Positions 26,498 to 39,363 are shown, counted from the stretch's first letter. The stretch is DNA of 64,000 nt from Orbilia blumenaviensis (GCA_036872755.1 JAVHNS010000001.1:2852001-2916000); one strand, 5' to 3'. The notes: generated by a model from the sequence alone, not told the origin. A program made the numbers and translations.

Positions 26498-29166
26498 TTA
26501 CCCTCTCAGGGTATCGCCAGGTATCATATTCCAGTACAAAATACGACTTTCGTATGTGGCACCAGTGCTACCATACAGTACGCAGGGTCCAATACCATCT
26601 AGATTGCGATTCAACATCTGCAGCAAATAATCCCCGACACCTACCGAGGTGCATCCGTACAAATCAAAATTCGTCATGGCTGCCTGGTATACAATGGTAT
26701 CGGTTGCCCATTGGGTATCAAACCAAACATAAGTGGCTACCGGGTTCGTTGAAGTGAATAGGTCCCACTCGAGGTAAATATACTTGTCTTCCGCGTCGGT
26801 TATACCATCGTTTATAGCCTCTAACTTGGTTGGTGTGACGAAATATATACCACGAAACCTCGGGCTGAGGACGGCATAATGGGGCTCTGTACCGTACCAG
26901 GTGTTGGGGTCGCTCTTTTTTAAGTGAGTGATAACCAGATACTTATCGATCAAGGTGAAAAGACTCTCATAGGCGTTAGATGGTAGCTCGGTAAGATCAG
27001 GGTTGTACCCGAGGAGACGAACGCCGATTTCGGGTTCGGTCAAGACGGCTTTAAAGGGATGCTTTGCATAGTCGTAAATGGAAACAACGGGTGCTGATAG
27101 TGGATATGGGGATTCAGTCCTGATTGTCTTTGTCAAAGCATCGGGTCCGATGGTGGTAGTTATTACATCTCCGGCGGTTCGACCCCAAACGCTGGTCGTT
27201 TCGCTGACTACGTACTGGTTCAAAGTCACTGTCGCTGTTGCATCTGTTGATTCGGTACCGACTGTGGTATATCCGGCATCACCCTCAGTGATAGTGATAG
27301 TTTCTGTGATTATAACCTTGGAGAAAATTCTTTTCACTGTGACGGTGGGACCTACGCCGATAGTCTCTGAGTAGGTGGTTGCAGTCGGGACGAAATCGTA
27401 GAAAGTTCCATCGGCTGTGACTGTCTCCTGGAGACCCCTCATCTGGATGTTTGTGATCTTTCCGAGTCGACAGGCACCAGTACCGTCCGTGAATCCCAAG
27501 ACCTCAGCGTTAGGGGCGCAAACCCATGGGGAATTCCCAGCTGTGGAATTTGCAGATAACTTGGGGATAAGTGTTCCATCTTCTTGGACCTCAAATGTTA
27601 AGACCTGACCATTGCTAGAAGCAATAACAGCCATGGTATCAAGACTGAGTTTTGGGTATGTAACCCCCGCTTCCGTCGTCTCTTCGGCAACGAATATATA
27701 ACGTGGGTCACTTAGATACGTCAAAGGTGCCCCATCCCACACGTCATCAGTGATCTTGGGGCCAGAGATCGGATTCATAACCCAACCTTCCGAGGTCAGG
27801 ACGAATGCTCGATAGTCAGTTCTCTGTGCGTCCCCTCCCAAAACTGGCGCAAGAAATTGTTCGAGATATGCATTGAGGAACCCCGCGTATATATCTTCAT
27901 TGTCATAAGCCAAAACTTTGAGTGATGATGGGTAGGGCAGATACAAGGAAATAGTTACAGAAGCTCCGTTCGTAGTGGCAGTTGTCGAAGAGCTTCCGGG
28001 CATGACGGCCTCGGTGTAGAGAGTTACTGTCGTCGATGCATACGAGGCTGCTGACCCACCACTTGAGGTGCTCGTACCGCTTGATGTGCTACTGCCTGAC
28101 TCAGTGGTTGAGCCACTAGTGGTTTCACTTGATGACGAGCTATCTTTTGTGGTACTGCTTAGAGTAGTTCCCGTCCGCGTTTGTGTGGTTGTTATCAACT
28201 GTGAGGACGAGCCTGTATTTGTAAACCCACCACTGGTTTTTGTCGTCGACAGCAAATCTATACAAGATCCACCACGTAGTTTGGTTAGTGGGGAAGGGCA
28301 CAAAAAATAAGATTGACTATTAGTACTAGTCATGACTACATACCTGTGCCTGTCGATGCCCCAGCACTCGTCCTGGTTCCAGTTCTAGTTCCAGTTCCAG
28401 TCACCGAAGAAGTCACTTCTCCATCTGTGACAAAGAAAGAATCTGCTGCGTAACACTCGGAGGGGTATGCAACACCGACTTCATGCATATAAACCTGGCT
28501 AGAAAGCAGCCCCCCAACCTTACAAAGGGCAATCTCGTAGATAAGAAGAGACCCAGTCTCATTTTGATATCGCAGATTTACTTTCCCTTCATCGTTGATA
28601 AAGAAATCGCTAGTCGTCGTATCATCACCAGGTATACCCCAATAGACGGGGTAGAAACCATAGATATCCTGACGTCGTTGAATATTTGCAGAGGATAAAT
28701 CTCTCCGAGTTCCTGGTGCCGAGACAGAACTTCCAAGGTATAGATATAGCAGATTGTTCAAATTCTCTGCTTCCGCAATTTGGAAGTTATCGTTGTAGTA
28801 AACCAGAATTGGGGCAACAGCTGCTATTGCCTGATTTCCATCGATATTTAAAAAAAGATTTTCAGCGTCTATTCCATCGGTTGGAGCGATATTGATTTGT
28901 AATGAAACGGCGCTGGCAGATGGCACAGAGGATGGCACAACTGTTGATGTGAAAATAGAACCCGTGGCCAAAGTCGACAATGGACATGGGCACCATGGTA
29001 AAACGATAGTTGTAGTGGAGAATATCACTTCAGTGGCAGTGATTGTCCTCGTCGTGGAGGTCGTCTCGATGGTCACAGACTGTCCAGAGATATACTTGTA
29101 GTTTAATATAGAGTATAAAGAGGAGGACCACAGGAGAGCCCTGGAGATCCTTTGAGAACAAAGCAT
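26498..29166 (-). CDS. Ser/Thr-rich secreted or cell-wall protein
   Basis: Two minus-strand exons, 29,166-28,344 and 28,257-26,498, give 860 residues. The intron has a GTATGT donor, a CTAAC branch site and a TATAG acceptor. The ATG at 29,166 was preferred to the upstream TTG. It starts a peptide with a hydrophobic stretch (residues ~8-20) that suits a signal peptide. Thr/Ser-rich linkers (TTTTS-type, SSSETTSGSTTESGSST around 310-340) alternate with globular parts, including repeated Tyr- and Asp-rich segments (LLYLYLG, PYPSSLKVLAYDNEDIY). Such linkers are heavily O-glycosylated in fungal surface proteins. The layout resembles DUF7908-type secreted proteins, but I am not sure of that assignment. 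No GPI or transmembrane end is visible. Function unknown. Confidence 0.75.
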
Positions 29167-30297
29167 CTTCAAGTCTGTAACTAGAGAGGACAGCTATACA
29201 AAAACGCAATTGTGGGATGAAACTGCAGTATCTTCTAAACGATACTGTGGCTCGTGAAGTTTTGACTGGAGATCCTAGATCTGGCCAGGGTTTTATCTAC
29301 ACCGGTGCCTCTACAGGGTATACGCTTCCAGGCTAATCCCATGATCTACAGTCATGAGGGTATTAGGATCCCATGGCATATGGCCGCAAGATGGCCACTA
29401 TTGATGTTCGGATAGCAGGATGTTGTGACTACGTAGGCGGGTACGATATCTAGATATCAACACCTTTTGCCACGAGGTTTGTGGTATTTAGAATCATAAG
29501 CGATATCGAAAGTCTATTCATAGCAACCCTGATCCGCGAGGATGAAGATGTATTACTGGAGCAGGTAAAGAATCTACGCCAGTTATACCCAGACCACTCG
29601 CCTCTGAGCTGTATTCTATTTTCCCATGTTTTTTATTCTACCTCATTAGCAGGATACGGATTAACTTTTAATAAAGTTCCTATTTTCTGGTGAGTTCATT
29701 TAATGTTGAACACACTCTATCTATATACCTGGGTAAGTGTATGTCTACCATCTAACAATTCTTATACTGGAAAAATAGTAATATTACTAAGTTTTCCTTT
29801 AGATGCTTCCGCCCACCCCAATAAAAAGACAGGAGGCTGCTCCGCGGGCTATGCAGTACCGCACGTGCGCACCCGACTGCTTTATTCCAAAAATCTGAAT
29901 TACTACCGGTTCCAAGTTACTTACTTTCAAACCACAATATAAATATAAATATATATTTCTTTCTTCGAGTTTTCTGTTTCTTTTAAACATATAGATAACA
30001 ATAAAAGCAAAAAACAGTTCTTTCTTCCATTTGTTTTTTGTTGCAAACTCTCTCTACTTTAAATCTTTTTTCAAAGGATTCTCAGTACGAAATTAATTTA
30101 TTTGTTTCATGAAATATAAATTTTCGGTATTTTAGAACCTTCGAACTAAATCCTCAGTTTTATTTGAATAAGATATAGACACAATATAACGTATTATTAG
30201 ACGGGAGTTACTAAAGATTCCCCCTTGCAGCCAGGCATACTAGCTCTTTGCCTCAAAATCCACTTCGATACAATAAAAATGGACTCAGTTATATGGT
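29167..30297. other. Intergenic, no gene seen
   Basis: About 1.1 kb. The first part is the probable promoter of the secreted-protein gene. The rest is AT-rich (29,940-30,200) and forms the 3' flank of the dynamin gene. Small frames of up to 79 codons have no recognisable content. Confidence 0.55.
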
Positions 30298-32554
30298 TCA
30301 GATTAGAATAGCCAACCCAGACTCAAGCGTCTCCTTCAGTCCTCGAAGATCCTCCCTCCTTTGGCGGCTTTCTTCGGATTCTTCTGCCAGCATTCTGACT
30401 TTCTCGTCAGAATACTTTAAAATTTCTGGAGCCCAAAACAGCTTGGTCAGATCTCTGAGAATATGCCGTTCAATTACCTGACGGCAGACATTGTCAACAA
30501 AGGTTTTCAAAGCAACCTTTTGACAAAAAAATAAAAATTTGTTCGTTAGCTGCTTGAACAGAAGGATGGACCAAAGTACAAGGGGATAAGTTGGTACTCG
30601 CCTTATAATACGCCTTTAAGGAAATTATTGCGTCTTTGCAGGCTTGAACCTCCATATTAGGTTCAATTTTGGAAGAATTAATGCGGTTTTCAATTTCGCT
30701 GGCATAGAAGGGACCGGTGCTCTGATTCCTAAGTTGCGACACCCCAACCACCTCCGTAATTTTGTCTTTTAGTTCTTCTCTCCTAGCTTTTTGTACATTA
30801 TCTGTATAATAATGATTATACGTCATTGGAGAATCCTTTTCATCCTGCCATAACTTCTTTAACTCCAGTTTTGCTGTTTCAAGACGTGCCTGAAGCAGCA
30901 TTTCGACCTCTTTGAAGAGGTTCCTCTGAACACGCTCTTCAGGAACGATGAAAGCAAACAGCTTGTAGATGAAAGATTTTGCATGGCTATAAACTTTTTC
31001 CACGTGTGCTTCCGCCATGCAATACCATTTTGAAGACTGTTCGTGATATAACTCCGTTAAGAAGTTTGGGTTGGTGGTCCCTGGCAGTTCTGAGCCGCGA
31101 GTTCTCCGGTAAATCTATATTAAAAAATAAAATTAGTATAATCTGGCCCTTAGATTTACCATAAATGCATATAAATTACTTTCCTTCCTAACCCAGTCAT
31201 TTGCCTCCTCAGTTACGCCTTTTTCAGACTCGGCAACTTGACCCCCATTCGTTTCATCTTCGACTCTTGCAAAATACTTTCGCTTGGCCCCTTTCAACCG
31301 CATGGTACCTGCAAAATTGTAGTTGAATAGTTGAACTTGGGCTCTGAGCCGTGTTTCATCCTCCTTGAAAAATGAATCACCGAGGTCTTCATAATTCCCC
31401 CTGAGGGCATCTCTGCAGATAGTATGGTATTTCATACTGATATTTATAAGATATGCTCTCATATCGGCCAATTCATGGCGCTCTGGTCCGACCAGTTGGA
31501 GGGATTCGCCGACTGACTCTGACATGCGGCGGATATCTAGTATAACTTTTGGCAGCTCCTTTTCAATATGTTCTTCGAGATAACTCTGCAAATATTTGAA
31601 GAGATTTGGCATGCCGACTCTTGATTTTTCCAGCTGGGGTCCCGCTTGTTTCCAACGACTTTCAGCGAAAAAGTTTGCCTCAAGTTTGGCCCTCTTCACG
31701 GCATCGAGGTCCCCACTCTTTAGGTCCGTTGGTGCAGGGTTCTTGACGATGAAGAAGCCACGCTTGAGCTTGACAGTGTCTTCGTTTCTTGATAATTTCG
31801 CAATCCTCCCCTCCGTGCCTGTATTGATTAGGTCGGGTTTGGTGACAACCCCTACTGTCCTATCGCCGGAAGGATCGACTTTTTGGGCCATTTTGATAAT
31901 TTTTTGCGTGGCAGTGTCATTCCCCGCTTGGATTATGGCAGCAATAATTGTTCGGGAGCTTTTTATATAGGACTCAACCAACCCCGTAACAATATCAACG
32001 TCGCCCTCGGTTTGGTCATCCCCTGAAACAGCAATCAATCCAGGAAGATCCACGACTGTTAAGTGGCGACCTTTATTGCTAATCTCATGGATGCTCAATA
32101 CATCTTCTCCGAATGCGGGACCTGATTTATTGTTCTCTCCAAAACCGCGGAGGCCCATGATCTCGCCGACTTCTTTAATGATCGCTGGGAGTTCATCGTA
32201 GTTATTTAGCTGACGTCTGAAGGCTAATAGTTTAGCCTTTTCATCGTCTGAGCGACCTGCATGTGGGATGATAGTTGCAGTGATCTCAGCCGATGTATGG
32301 GTGTTACTGTGGGTTAAGGTAATTTCGGTTGCGAATTTGGTGCATACGCCGTCCGCGCGAGGGAATGGGATCTCTGTGATCCCTTCTAGAACTGAACTCT
32401 TTCCAGCAGACTGGTCGCCACAGACGACTAGCTGTGGGAGAGAGATATGGTCACCAACGCCGACAGCACGGAGTTCAGCGATCTTCTGGAGGAGTGATTT
32501 AGACCGGCTAGGGGTATCTTGAGTGAGAGTTTTGAGGTCGCTCGTATTCGTCAT
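30298..32554 (-). CDS. Dynamin-like GTPase (Mx/Vps1-like family)
   Basis: Minus-strand exons 32,554-31,160, 31,114-30,602 and 30,516-30,298 join in phase to 708 residues. The chosen start at 32,554 lies 50 codons inside a longer open frame, because the GTPase core follows closely and the extra residues are not family-like. G1 is GDQSAGKSSVLEG (~45-57), G3 is DLPGL (~167) and G4 is TKPD (~239), all intact. The middle domain carries RTRGSELPGTTNPNF and the C-terminal GED begins near VALKTFVDNVCRQVIERH. The second intron needs a GC donor (see findings). Dynamin family members assemble into helices that remodel membranes. Fungal paralogues of this type are often annotated as Mx-like, but an antiviral role is not established. 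No PH or transmembrane segment is visible, so it is a soluble form. Confidence 0.88.
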
Positions 32555-33625
32555 GGCTGTTATTAGGCCTCTTTTTTTGTAATAAAAATCTTTTAAAGAG
32601 AGTGTTTGTGGGGGCGTGTGTAAAACTTTTCTCAGTGAATAGACGGACTTCAGATTTATTGAAACATTAGTCTTGGTCCCAGACGCTGTTGACCATGGAA
32701 ACATGAAGTTCAGAGCAAGGTATGCGTAATGTGAAATATTATTATTATCAGTATTGTAAACTAGATTTTGCGAAATGGCATATTGGCCATTTGACTATTC
32801 TGAGTAGCGATAAGCCTCTGGCAAGATGTTGCTTCATAAATTCAGAGGTCCTATGAAAACATTTATATTGATCCTTCTCCCGATCCTGGCACTATCAAGC
32901 TCTAGAAGCAAGGCGAAGCCACAGGAATACCTAGTCTCGTAGTATAGGAATACCTACATACAGCAAAGCCGTTGTTTCCTTCTTTGTAGCAGGCACCTTT
33001 TGTGGCAGGCACCTTTTGAGTGATCGGCCAGCCGCATGCAGAATAGCCTTGTTAGCGCTTCCGCTCTTAATTCTTTTCTTAGTTCACACAACCAGGGTTG
33101 GCCAAACCAGTGATGTAATGCAATAAATATGCTAGCGGGTTTTCAAAGTACTACGGCTGTTGGAACCCGGTGGCTCGTGTTGTAAGAAAGAACGTACGTA
33201 GGGCAACTCTGCCAAGACCCCATCATCGCAACCAATGCAATACACACGGTCATGCATGACATAAGCTTTCCCACAGGTTCTGAACCCCTTGTATATACGT
33301 AGCCTACCTGGGATTTGCAACCCCTGTCGTTAAGATGTAACTCCCCGATGACACCGGAATAGTACCTCCTGTGTGTATATATCACAAAGCGGGTGCAGCC
33401 GGCCTGAAATAATATAATGTACATAGAAGTGAAGTATCAAGAACGACGTTCTGCAAACGTCGTCTATGCTAGAGAGCATTTATATACAGCTATACCAATA
33501 GCGGCCAGTTACCTGCCGCCACCACAATATACCTCCTCTTCATCTCATAACCACAGCCGTGAGTAGTTTTAACATCCCTGTAATCCACATCTCCCAAAGG
33601 ATAGCATCACCAAGCCGGACCACAA
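32555..33625. other. Intergenic, no gene seen
   Basis: About 1.07 kb between the dynamin start and the uL11m stop. The part next to 32,555 is the dynamin promoter region and includes an open but non-family-like extension to 32,704. A near-duplicate motif (GGCACCTTTTG) occurs twice at 32,994-33,018. Confidence 0.5.
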
Positions 33626-34179
33626 TCACGGCACAACCTTTATCCCCATAGTCTTCGCCGTCCCACAAACGGACCTACAAATCGCCTCCAAAGACAGTCC
33701 CTTCATCCGTTCATCCGACTGTTTAATCTTCCCAATCTCATATACATGTTTCAAACTAACCGTCCCCACAACTTCATGTCCCGGATTTTTCGCTCCCTTG
33801 ATTTTCCCCTTCCTCGGCTCTACACCCGCGGCTTTTAGAAGTAGATAACTTGTGGTGGCGGTACGGACGTCGAACATGTAGGAACGGTCAGGACGAACGG
33901 TGACTTTTACGGGGATCGGAGTGCCGGTTTCGAGGTGTGCTGTTCGGGCGTTGAATTCCTGGATTTTTTTGTGAGAATTAATTAGTAAACTTTTTTTAAA
34001 AATTTGATTATTGGTGCTGGTGATTTCCTTACACGACAGAAGTCCATAGACTTAACACCTCTTGAACCGAGTGCAGGACCGATAGGTGGTGCGGGAGAAG
34101 CTTGACCGGCGCCGACGATGAGCTTTACGACTTGGTTGGTCAGGACCTTTGCGCCGGCTGAGGCGGCGTGTTTCGACAT
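33626..34179 (-). CDS. MRPL19: Mitochondrial large-subunit ribosomal protein uL11m
   Basis: Exons 34,179-34,033 and 33,958-33,626 give 159 residues. The intron has a GTAAGG donor and CCAG acceptor and is read in phase zero. The bacterial L11 signature is clear: [20 protein letters not shown] near the start and, across the junction, MDFC followed by [17 protein letters not shown]. The C-terminal RNA-binding part includes a [17 protein letters not shown] segment. Length matches mitochondrial rather than cytosolic L11 (about 160 residues), and the GPALG motif is of bacterial type. The protein forms the stalk base of the mitoribosome. The symbol follows the yeast name for the orthologue. Confidence 0.93.
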
Positions 34180-36022
34180 TGTTTTATAACGGAAAGGTAG
34201 AACCGGGCTTTATGGCTTTTTTGTTTTTTGAATTGTATCCTCCCGTAGCCCCCCCGGAATGGTTGTGTATTTCGTCGGAATGGTTCGGGGTCAATTGATG
34301 GGCGGAGGTTGGGCCGGTGGTCGAAAACTGGAAAGCGGTCAAGTCGTCCGGGTGAGTTGAGTAGGTTGGATTTCGGAATTTGAAGATCGCTAAAAGTATC
34401 AATTGACCCCGGGCAACGCTATCGTATGGCTTGCTTATGTCAGCTACTTAGCCACATATTCTTGCCAAGGCTATATTACTACTTGAGGAAATACAACAGA
34501 TCAACGCATCTCTGAGATACGATCGAAAGATGACCAATGACATCAGAAAATCATGAGTAGAAAGAAAGACAGGTAGAAAAATAAGATACCAGACCATCCA
34601 TCTTCCCCAAAATAGGCTTTGCTAGCCACTATAGAGTTTTGACTACCCTATATATCTTCAACCTCATCATACAAACTGGTTTTGTGACGGTATCGCCCGC
34701 CACAGTGAGCATGCGTAGACCACCTCTGAATTTCACCTCCAAAACCATCTATCTTGTCCAACAGTACCGGCATTTGAGATATATTATAGGGCGAAATTTC
34801 GCAATATATGGGAATTCTAAGAACGGTGCATGCCAGTTTACTATCATTGTAAATAAAGTTCTGTAAACGATTATATCTCATACGTGCACCCGCACCGCCT
34901 CTATAATATAATCCTAATATATTTCCGTAGATCTTCGTGTCCTGCCCGGAGGGCCGGCCTTAGATTGTCCCCTCCACTAATGAACGTTCTTAAGATCGCT
35001 GTACCATCAACTGTCTTACTCTCGGGGGTTACGGTACACAATCATGCACATGCAAACCCCCGTGGATTTCCACGAACCTAAATCACCGATGACCTGCCCG
35101 ATTAATACTCCTTGCACAAATGATAAGATAAGATCTTCTCCAATCGATCCAGATCTATCATCAACAACAAAATTACAACATGATGCATATACACATCTCC
35201 CCCACGATCTAACACAGGAGTGGTCACTTCACACACGAATAATAATTATTAAGACAGCCGTTTTTCATTCTCATTCCCATATTCATATTCTCTTTCAACA
35301 AGCCCCTCTCCCGCTAACTATACTGACTGGCCTATGTACTTAAACCCCCCCCTCGTTCCAAAAAAAAAGAATATACACGTATCTACACATATTCACACCA
35401 ATCCGTGCCATAGCAGACTTAATCCATAAAAACAGAGAGAGAGAAAGGCATTAAAAGAACTGAAAAACCCCCACCAATCCGGCCATCCCACCTTATGAAA
35501 AAAAAAGGATGAAAAAAGCATAATAATAATCCACTCTGCAAAAGGGCTCTAAACTTCAAACGCGGGCAAAAAAGGGAACAGGTATTTACTAGTAAAGAGG
35601 AAAAGAAACTGAACGCCGCAAGTTCTCAGGGTGTATAAATAATTCAAGAAAACGCAGGAGGACCCCAGGGAAAAGGAAAGAAAGAAGTTAAAAAAAAAAG
35701 GAAGAACCAAACGTCTAATTGATGAAAAGGGATGTGGGGGGGGGTGGGGAAATAAGCATGTACGCGAAAGGAAGGAATAGTAAAAAAATATTCACAGTTG
35801 AAATCAAAACAAGTTCTGGGAGGGAATAATAATGATAAAAACTCCCGAGGGCAAAAAAGCTGTGGGTGTTGAATATTCCCGCCTGATGCTCTCGGGAAGG
35901 CGAAAGGATATATTCAAGTCGTAGTGAAGAAAAAGTCGCACCCAGTCGAAAAGGACTAAAAAAACTTTTTTTTCATCCCATTATCGTCATCTTCATCGCC
36001 GTCGTTTGTAGTCGACTTAGAA
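34180..36022. other. Intergenic and probable 3' flank of kinase gene
   Basis: About 1.8 kb. The first few hundred bases are the uL11m promoter region. From 35,340 the sequence becomes purine-rich with many A runs and a G run (35,737-35,749), typical of a long 3' UTR seen from the opposite strand. No frame is convincing. Confidence 0.55.
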
Positions 36023-36379
36023 CTACTCGTCGTTCTTCTTCTTAATTAAGAGCCCCGCGCTACTGGAACCCTTCCACCCTCCCAATAAACCACCAAAAAA
36101 AGACCTTTTCTTCTCCCCACCGGAGGGCTTATTCGCCTTCTCCGAGTCTCTAGCCTCCTTCTCTTCCTTGGCCTTCTGTTTTTCCTCCTTCTCTCTCTTC
36201 CTATCCTCCTCATACCGCTTCATACGAGCTTCAACCTTCTCCATCACCTGATTCTTCCTCTCCACCTTCGGAAGGCGGCTTAGATCCCGCTCAGGAATCT
36301 CTAATGGCGCTCCCTGAAACCGCCTCCGACTAGCTAGCCCTCCACAACCTCCGACAACCCTACCCGCGCCGCCGGCCTC
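36023..36379 (-). other. In-frame coding-like continuation beyond the kinase stop
   Basis: Immediately after the kinase TAG the same frame stays open for 118 codons to a stop at 36,023. The translation is not random: a Gly-rich start, then EIPERDLSRLPKVERKNQ, a long Lys/Glu coiled coil and a SFFGGLLGGWKG end. A 48-nt in-frame intron (GTGGAT to CTTAG, 36,430-36,383) would remove the stop and fuse it to the kinase. Stop readthrough or a separate small gene are alternatives. The coding-like composition supports translation in some form. Confidence 0.5.
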
Positions 36380-38561
36380 CTAAGTCGGCTTCGCAGCAGA
36401 ATTCCTGGTGTTGGATTGCGTATCCACCGGCTTTTCCAAGACATGGTCGTGGCCGATACCATGGTACACAGGTCCTCTTCCATGCGTGCTAGGATCTCCT
36501 AGGTGGCTATCCTGCTGACTGCACACCTTACCCTCATCAAGCGCGTTCTTGACCCATGGGTCATTATAGATATCTTGCAGGGTAGCGCGAGCTTTAGGAT
36601 CCAGCTTGAGCATGTTGTTGATGATAAGGCGGCTTTCACGGGGTAGGAGTCTTAATAACCTCCAGGGGCCCTTAATGACCTGGTTGGCTTGCGTAGCACC
36701 TTCCTTCTTCTCAGACGACTTATCGGCGGTGGGTGTTGTCGGGGCGGCAGCAGGGGCGGCAGCAGCAGTAGCAGCGGGAGCAGAAGAACCTTCGCCATTA
36801 CTACCTTCGCCACCTCCGAGCCCACTGGCGGCGCTCTCCCTTTCAGCTTCTGGGGTTGGTGCGGCACAGAACAGCTTGAACGAATTATCGGACATCCGTG
36901 GTGCCTTCCATGGGAAGCGGCGGAGAGACATGCAGCAGAAAATGATCGCAAGGGACCAGATGTCTGCTGGCTGGGGGTCATACTTCAGGTCATTGCAAAC
37001 TTCCGGGGCTAAGTATGGATCAGATCCAACGATGCCTAATTCAACAAAGAAAGAAAAATTCGTTAGCAAGTTTTTTTTTTTTTTTTTTTTTGCCACCTTG
37101 TGTAGCCACACCCAAACGAAAACTAAGTGTTCCGGGCGTCACGCTTCCGTAGGCTGAGAACCCAAGGAAAGGGAAAAAAAGCTTACCATGTGCCATGACT
37201 ATGTCGCTTTCGAACGGATACCTAAAGACCACCGCACTTCCGAAGTCGATAATTTTCAGAACTCCGAATTCGTTGATAACCACGTTATCCAATTTCAAAT
37301 CCCGATGAGCGAGACCCATATCGTGCAAAAACTTCACACCGTTCAAAATTTGCATGAAACAGCAAGAAATCTCCTCTCGTCCCATTTTACCGGTCATGAC
37401 AGTAGCAAAAAGATCGTAAGGCGCATATTCCATAACTTCGTACCATTTTCCACGTTCATGAATAATATCAAGGGTTTCGATGATGTTTCCATGGTGTAAT
37501 GTGCTGCCGATGCAGAATTCTGCGGTGACCTTTTTGGCATAGTCTTTGTCGGATTCGTATTGGTGTTTGGCTCTGAATTCCTTGACCGCAAAAGTCACGC
37601 CATCGGTCGGTCGCTTCATCAGCCGGACGGACCCGCCAGCACCCTGACCCAGGACCTTTCCGAATTTTCCATACTTTTTCGTTAGACCGTTATCGTCGGC
37701 GAAAGGCATTGGTGTGTTGACGCTCAGGCGAGAGCTGGTTCTCGCCACAGCTTTTGGTGTTGTGCTGCCGGCTGGGGTTTTGCTGGGGGAAGATGATCGC
37801 TTGGAGCCCTTGAAGAAGCGTTTGAGGTCGGCGAAGGAACTTTGACGGCTGCCTGCTGGAGAATCGTTGTCGCCGAGATAGCGGCCGTGTTTTTTGTCTT
37901 CCTTGTGATGATGGTGATGGTGGTGGTGATGTCTTTCGAATTTGAATCGGGGTTCGATGTCGTCGATACTCTTGCTCTGGGGAGGTCGTTTACTGCGGGC
38001 GTACGGATCGTCTTTGTCGCCAGTAGGTGTGAACGGCCGAGAGGACGGATAGCTTGGAGTTACGGCGCCAGAGCGAGGGGAGCTGTCTCTTGATCGATGT
38101 TCTTGGTCGGACCCAGATCCAATGCTAAATCTCGGCACTCTAGGCGGTTGTTCTGTTGTCAACGTTGGAAGGACGGTTGATTGTTTATCCTGCTTCTGGC
38201 TATGGGCAGCTGGCGATATCTCTGGGGTCATAACATTCGCGGTTGCAGAGGTATCCTCTTCTCTTTTCAGCGATGCGACCTTGGCTTCACCTTTCTGTCC
38301 CTGGTCGTGCGATGCCGCTGGCGTAAGCGGATCAGCTGGAACGGAGCGAGGTAAGGGAGGCTCCGAGGTCTTGATCTGGGGGATATCGATGCTGGAGAGG
38401 GAGGAATTGCGCTGGGGGGTAGGGGATCGGTGTTCCTGGGATCCAGGGCGGGAGAGGGATTTGGTTGATACATTGCCGTCAGCTGAAGGGACCTGCAGTT
38501 GAGTCGATGATGACGACTTTGTTAGCATCATTGGAGTGGTGATGAATTTGAGGAGGCCCAT
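36380..38561 (-). CDS. HAL/SAT4-type serine/threonine protein kinase
   Basis: Exons 38,561-37,187 and 37,035-36,380 give 676 residues with the annotated stop; a longer form is possible (previous entry). The 151-nt intron (GTAAGC to ATTAG) contains a homopolymer of 21. Residues 1-290 are a disordered Ser/Pro-rich leader with a nine-His run near 209. The kinase domain follows: glycine loop [12 protein letters not shown] (~305), catalytic Lys in [14 protein letters not shown] (~417), DFGSAV (~440) and YLAPEV. The family, typified by yeast Sat4/Hal4 and Hal5, stabilises nutrient and potassium transporters at the plasma membrane, usually through a basic disordered N-terminus like this one. A long acidic/Ala insert sits in the C-lobe. 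All catalytic residues are present. The exact orthologue is not resolved. Confidence 0.88.
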
Positions 38562-39363
38562 AATATTATAAAATCATCCGACAAAGCAGAAAATGAATAT
38601 GATGGTACAATATGATATGAAGCTGGGCCGACAAAAGGAGAGATAGAGCTAGATAGGAGAGATCGATTGATTGATGATCCCCCCCAAGAGATGGTTTTCT
38701 TTTTTTAACTGAGTGAGTGCTCTCTCTCTCTTCGAGCACACAAACACACACTCTCTCTTCTCCTGTCTCTTCTTCTCTTTCTTCTTCTTCTTCTTCTTGG
38801 ATTCTTCTTCTGCTTCCCCTTCTTCTGCTTGTTCCAGAATTTCTTCTTGATCGTACAGCTCAAATGGCCAGGAGTAGTAATAATCAAAAAAGAATTACTG
38901 CTTTTGTCCTTTAGAGCTCTCCAACAGAAAAGAAGAAAAAAACCAACAGCGACTAGCAGTAAAAAATAAAAATAAAATAAAAAAGTTGGGCAGAAGTATG
39001 TAATCGAAGGTAAAATAAAATAGGATAAAAGCAACAGTAAGGTTAGGAATAAGAAAAGATCGATAATTGGAATAGAAGCCTAGCAAAATGGCAATCTAAA
39101 AAATCCAAAAGCCGAACAAAGGGGAACCAGAACAGAGGGGAGGCCTGTACATATAGGAAGAAGAACAGAACAGAAGAAGAAGAAGAATGAATATGTGTAG
39201 AAGAAGAACAAGACAACAATCTAAAAGAAGGAAGGAAGCAGAAGAAGAAGCAGAAGAATTCGAAAAAGAAAATAAAGAGCAGAAAGGAAAGAAAATAAAA
39301 GGGAAGGAAAACGAGTGAAAGAGGAAAAAGGGAAAAAAAGAAAAGAAAAAAGAGAACGTACCC
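38562..39363. other. Pyrimidine/purine-biased 5' region of kinase gene
   Basis: The plus strand is strongly pyrimidine-rich at 38,725-38,840 and purine-rich at 39,150-39,350, with (GAA)n-like runs. Such biased tracts are common in fungal promoters and 5' UTRs. Several long frames arise from the bias alone and are not credible genes. Confidence 0.55.

Noticed and set aside
37842..38502. Plus-strand frames opposite the kinase leader
   Set aside because: They are antisense shadows of the low-complexity N-terminus of the kinase.
39221..39363. Continuation of the orphan exon as Phe/Leu-rich protein
   Set aside because: The frame crosses a strong GTACGT donor into a pyrimidine tract whose translation is compositional.
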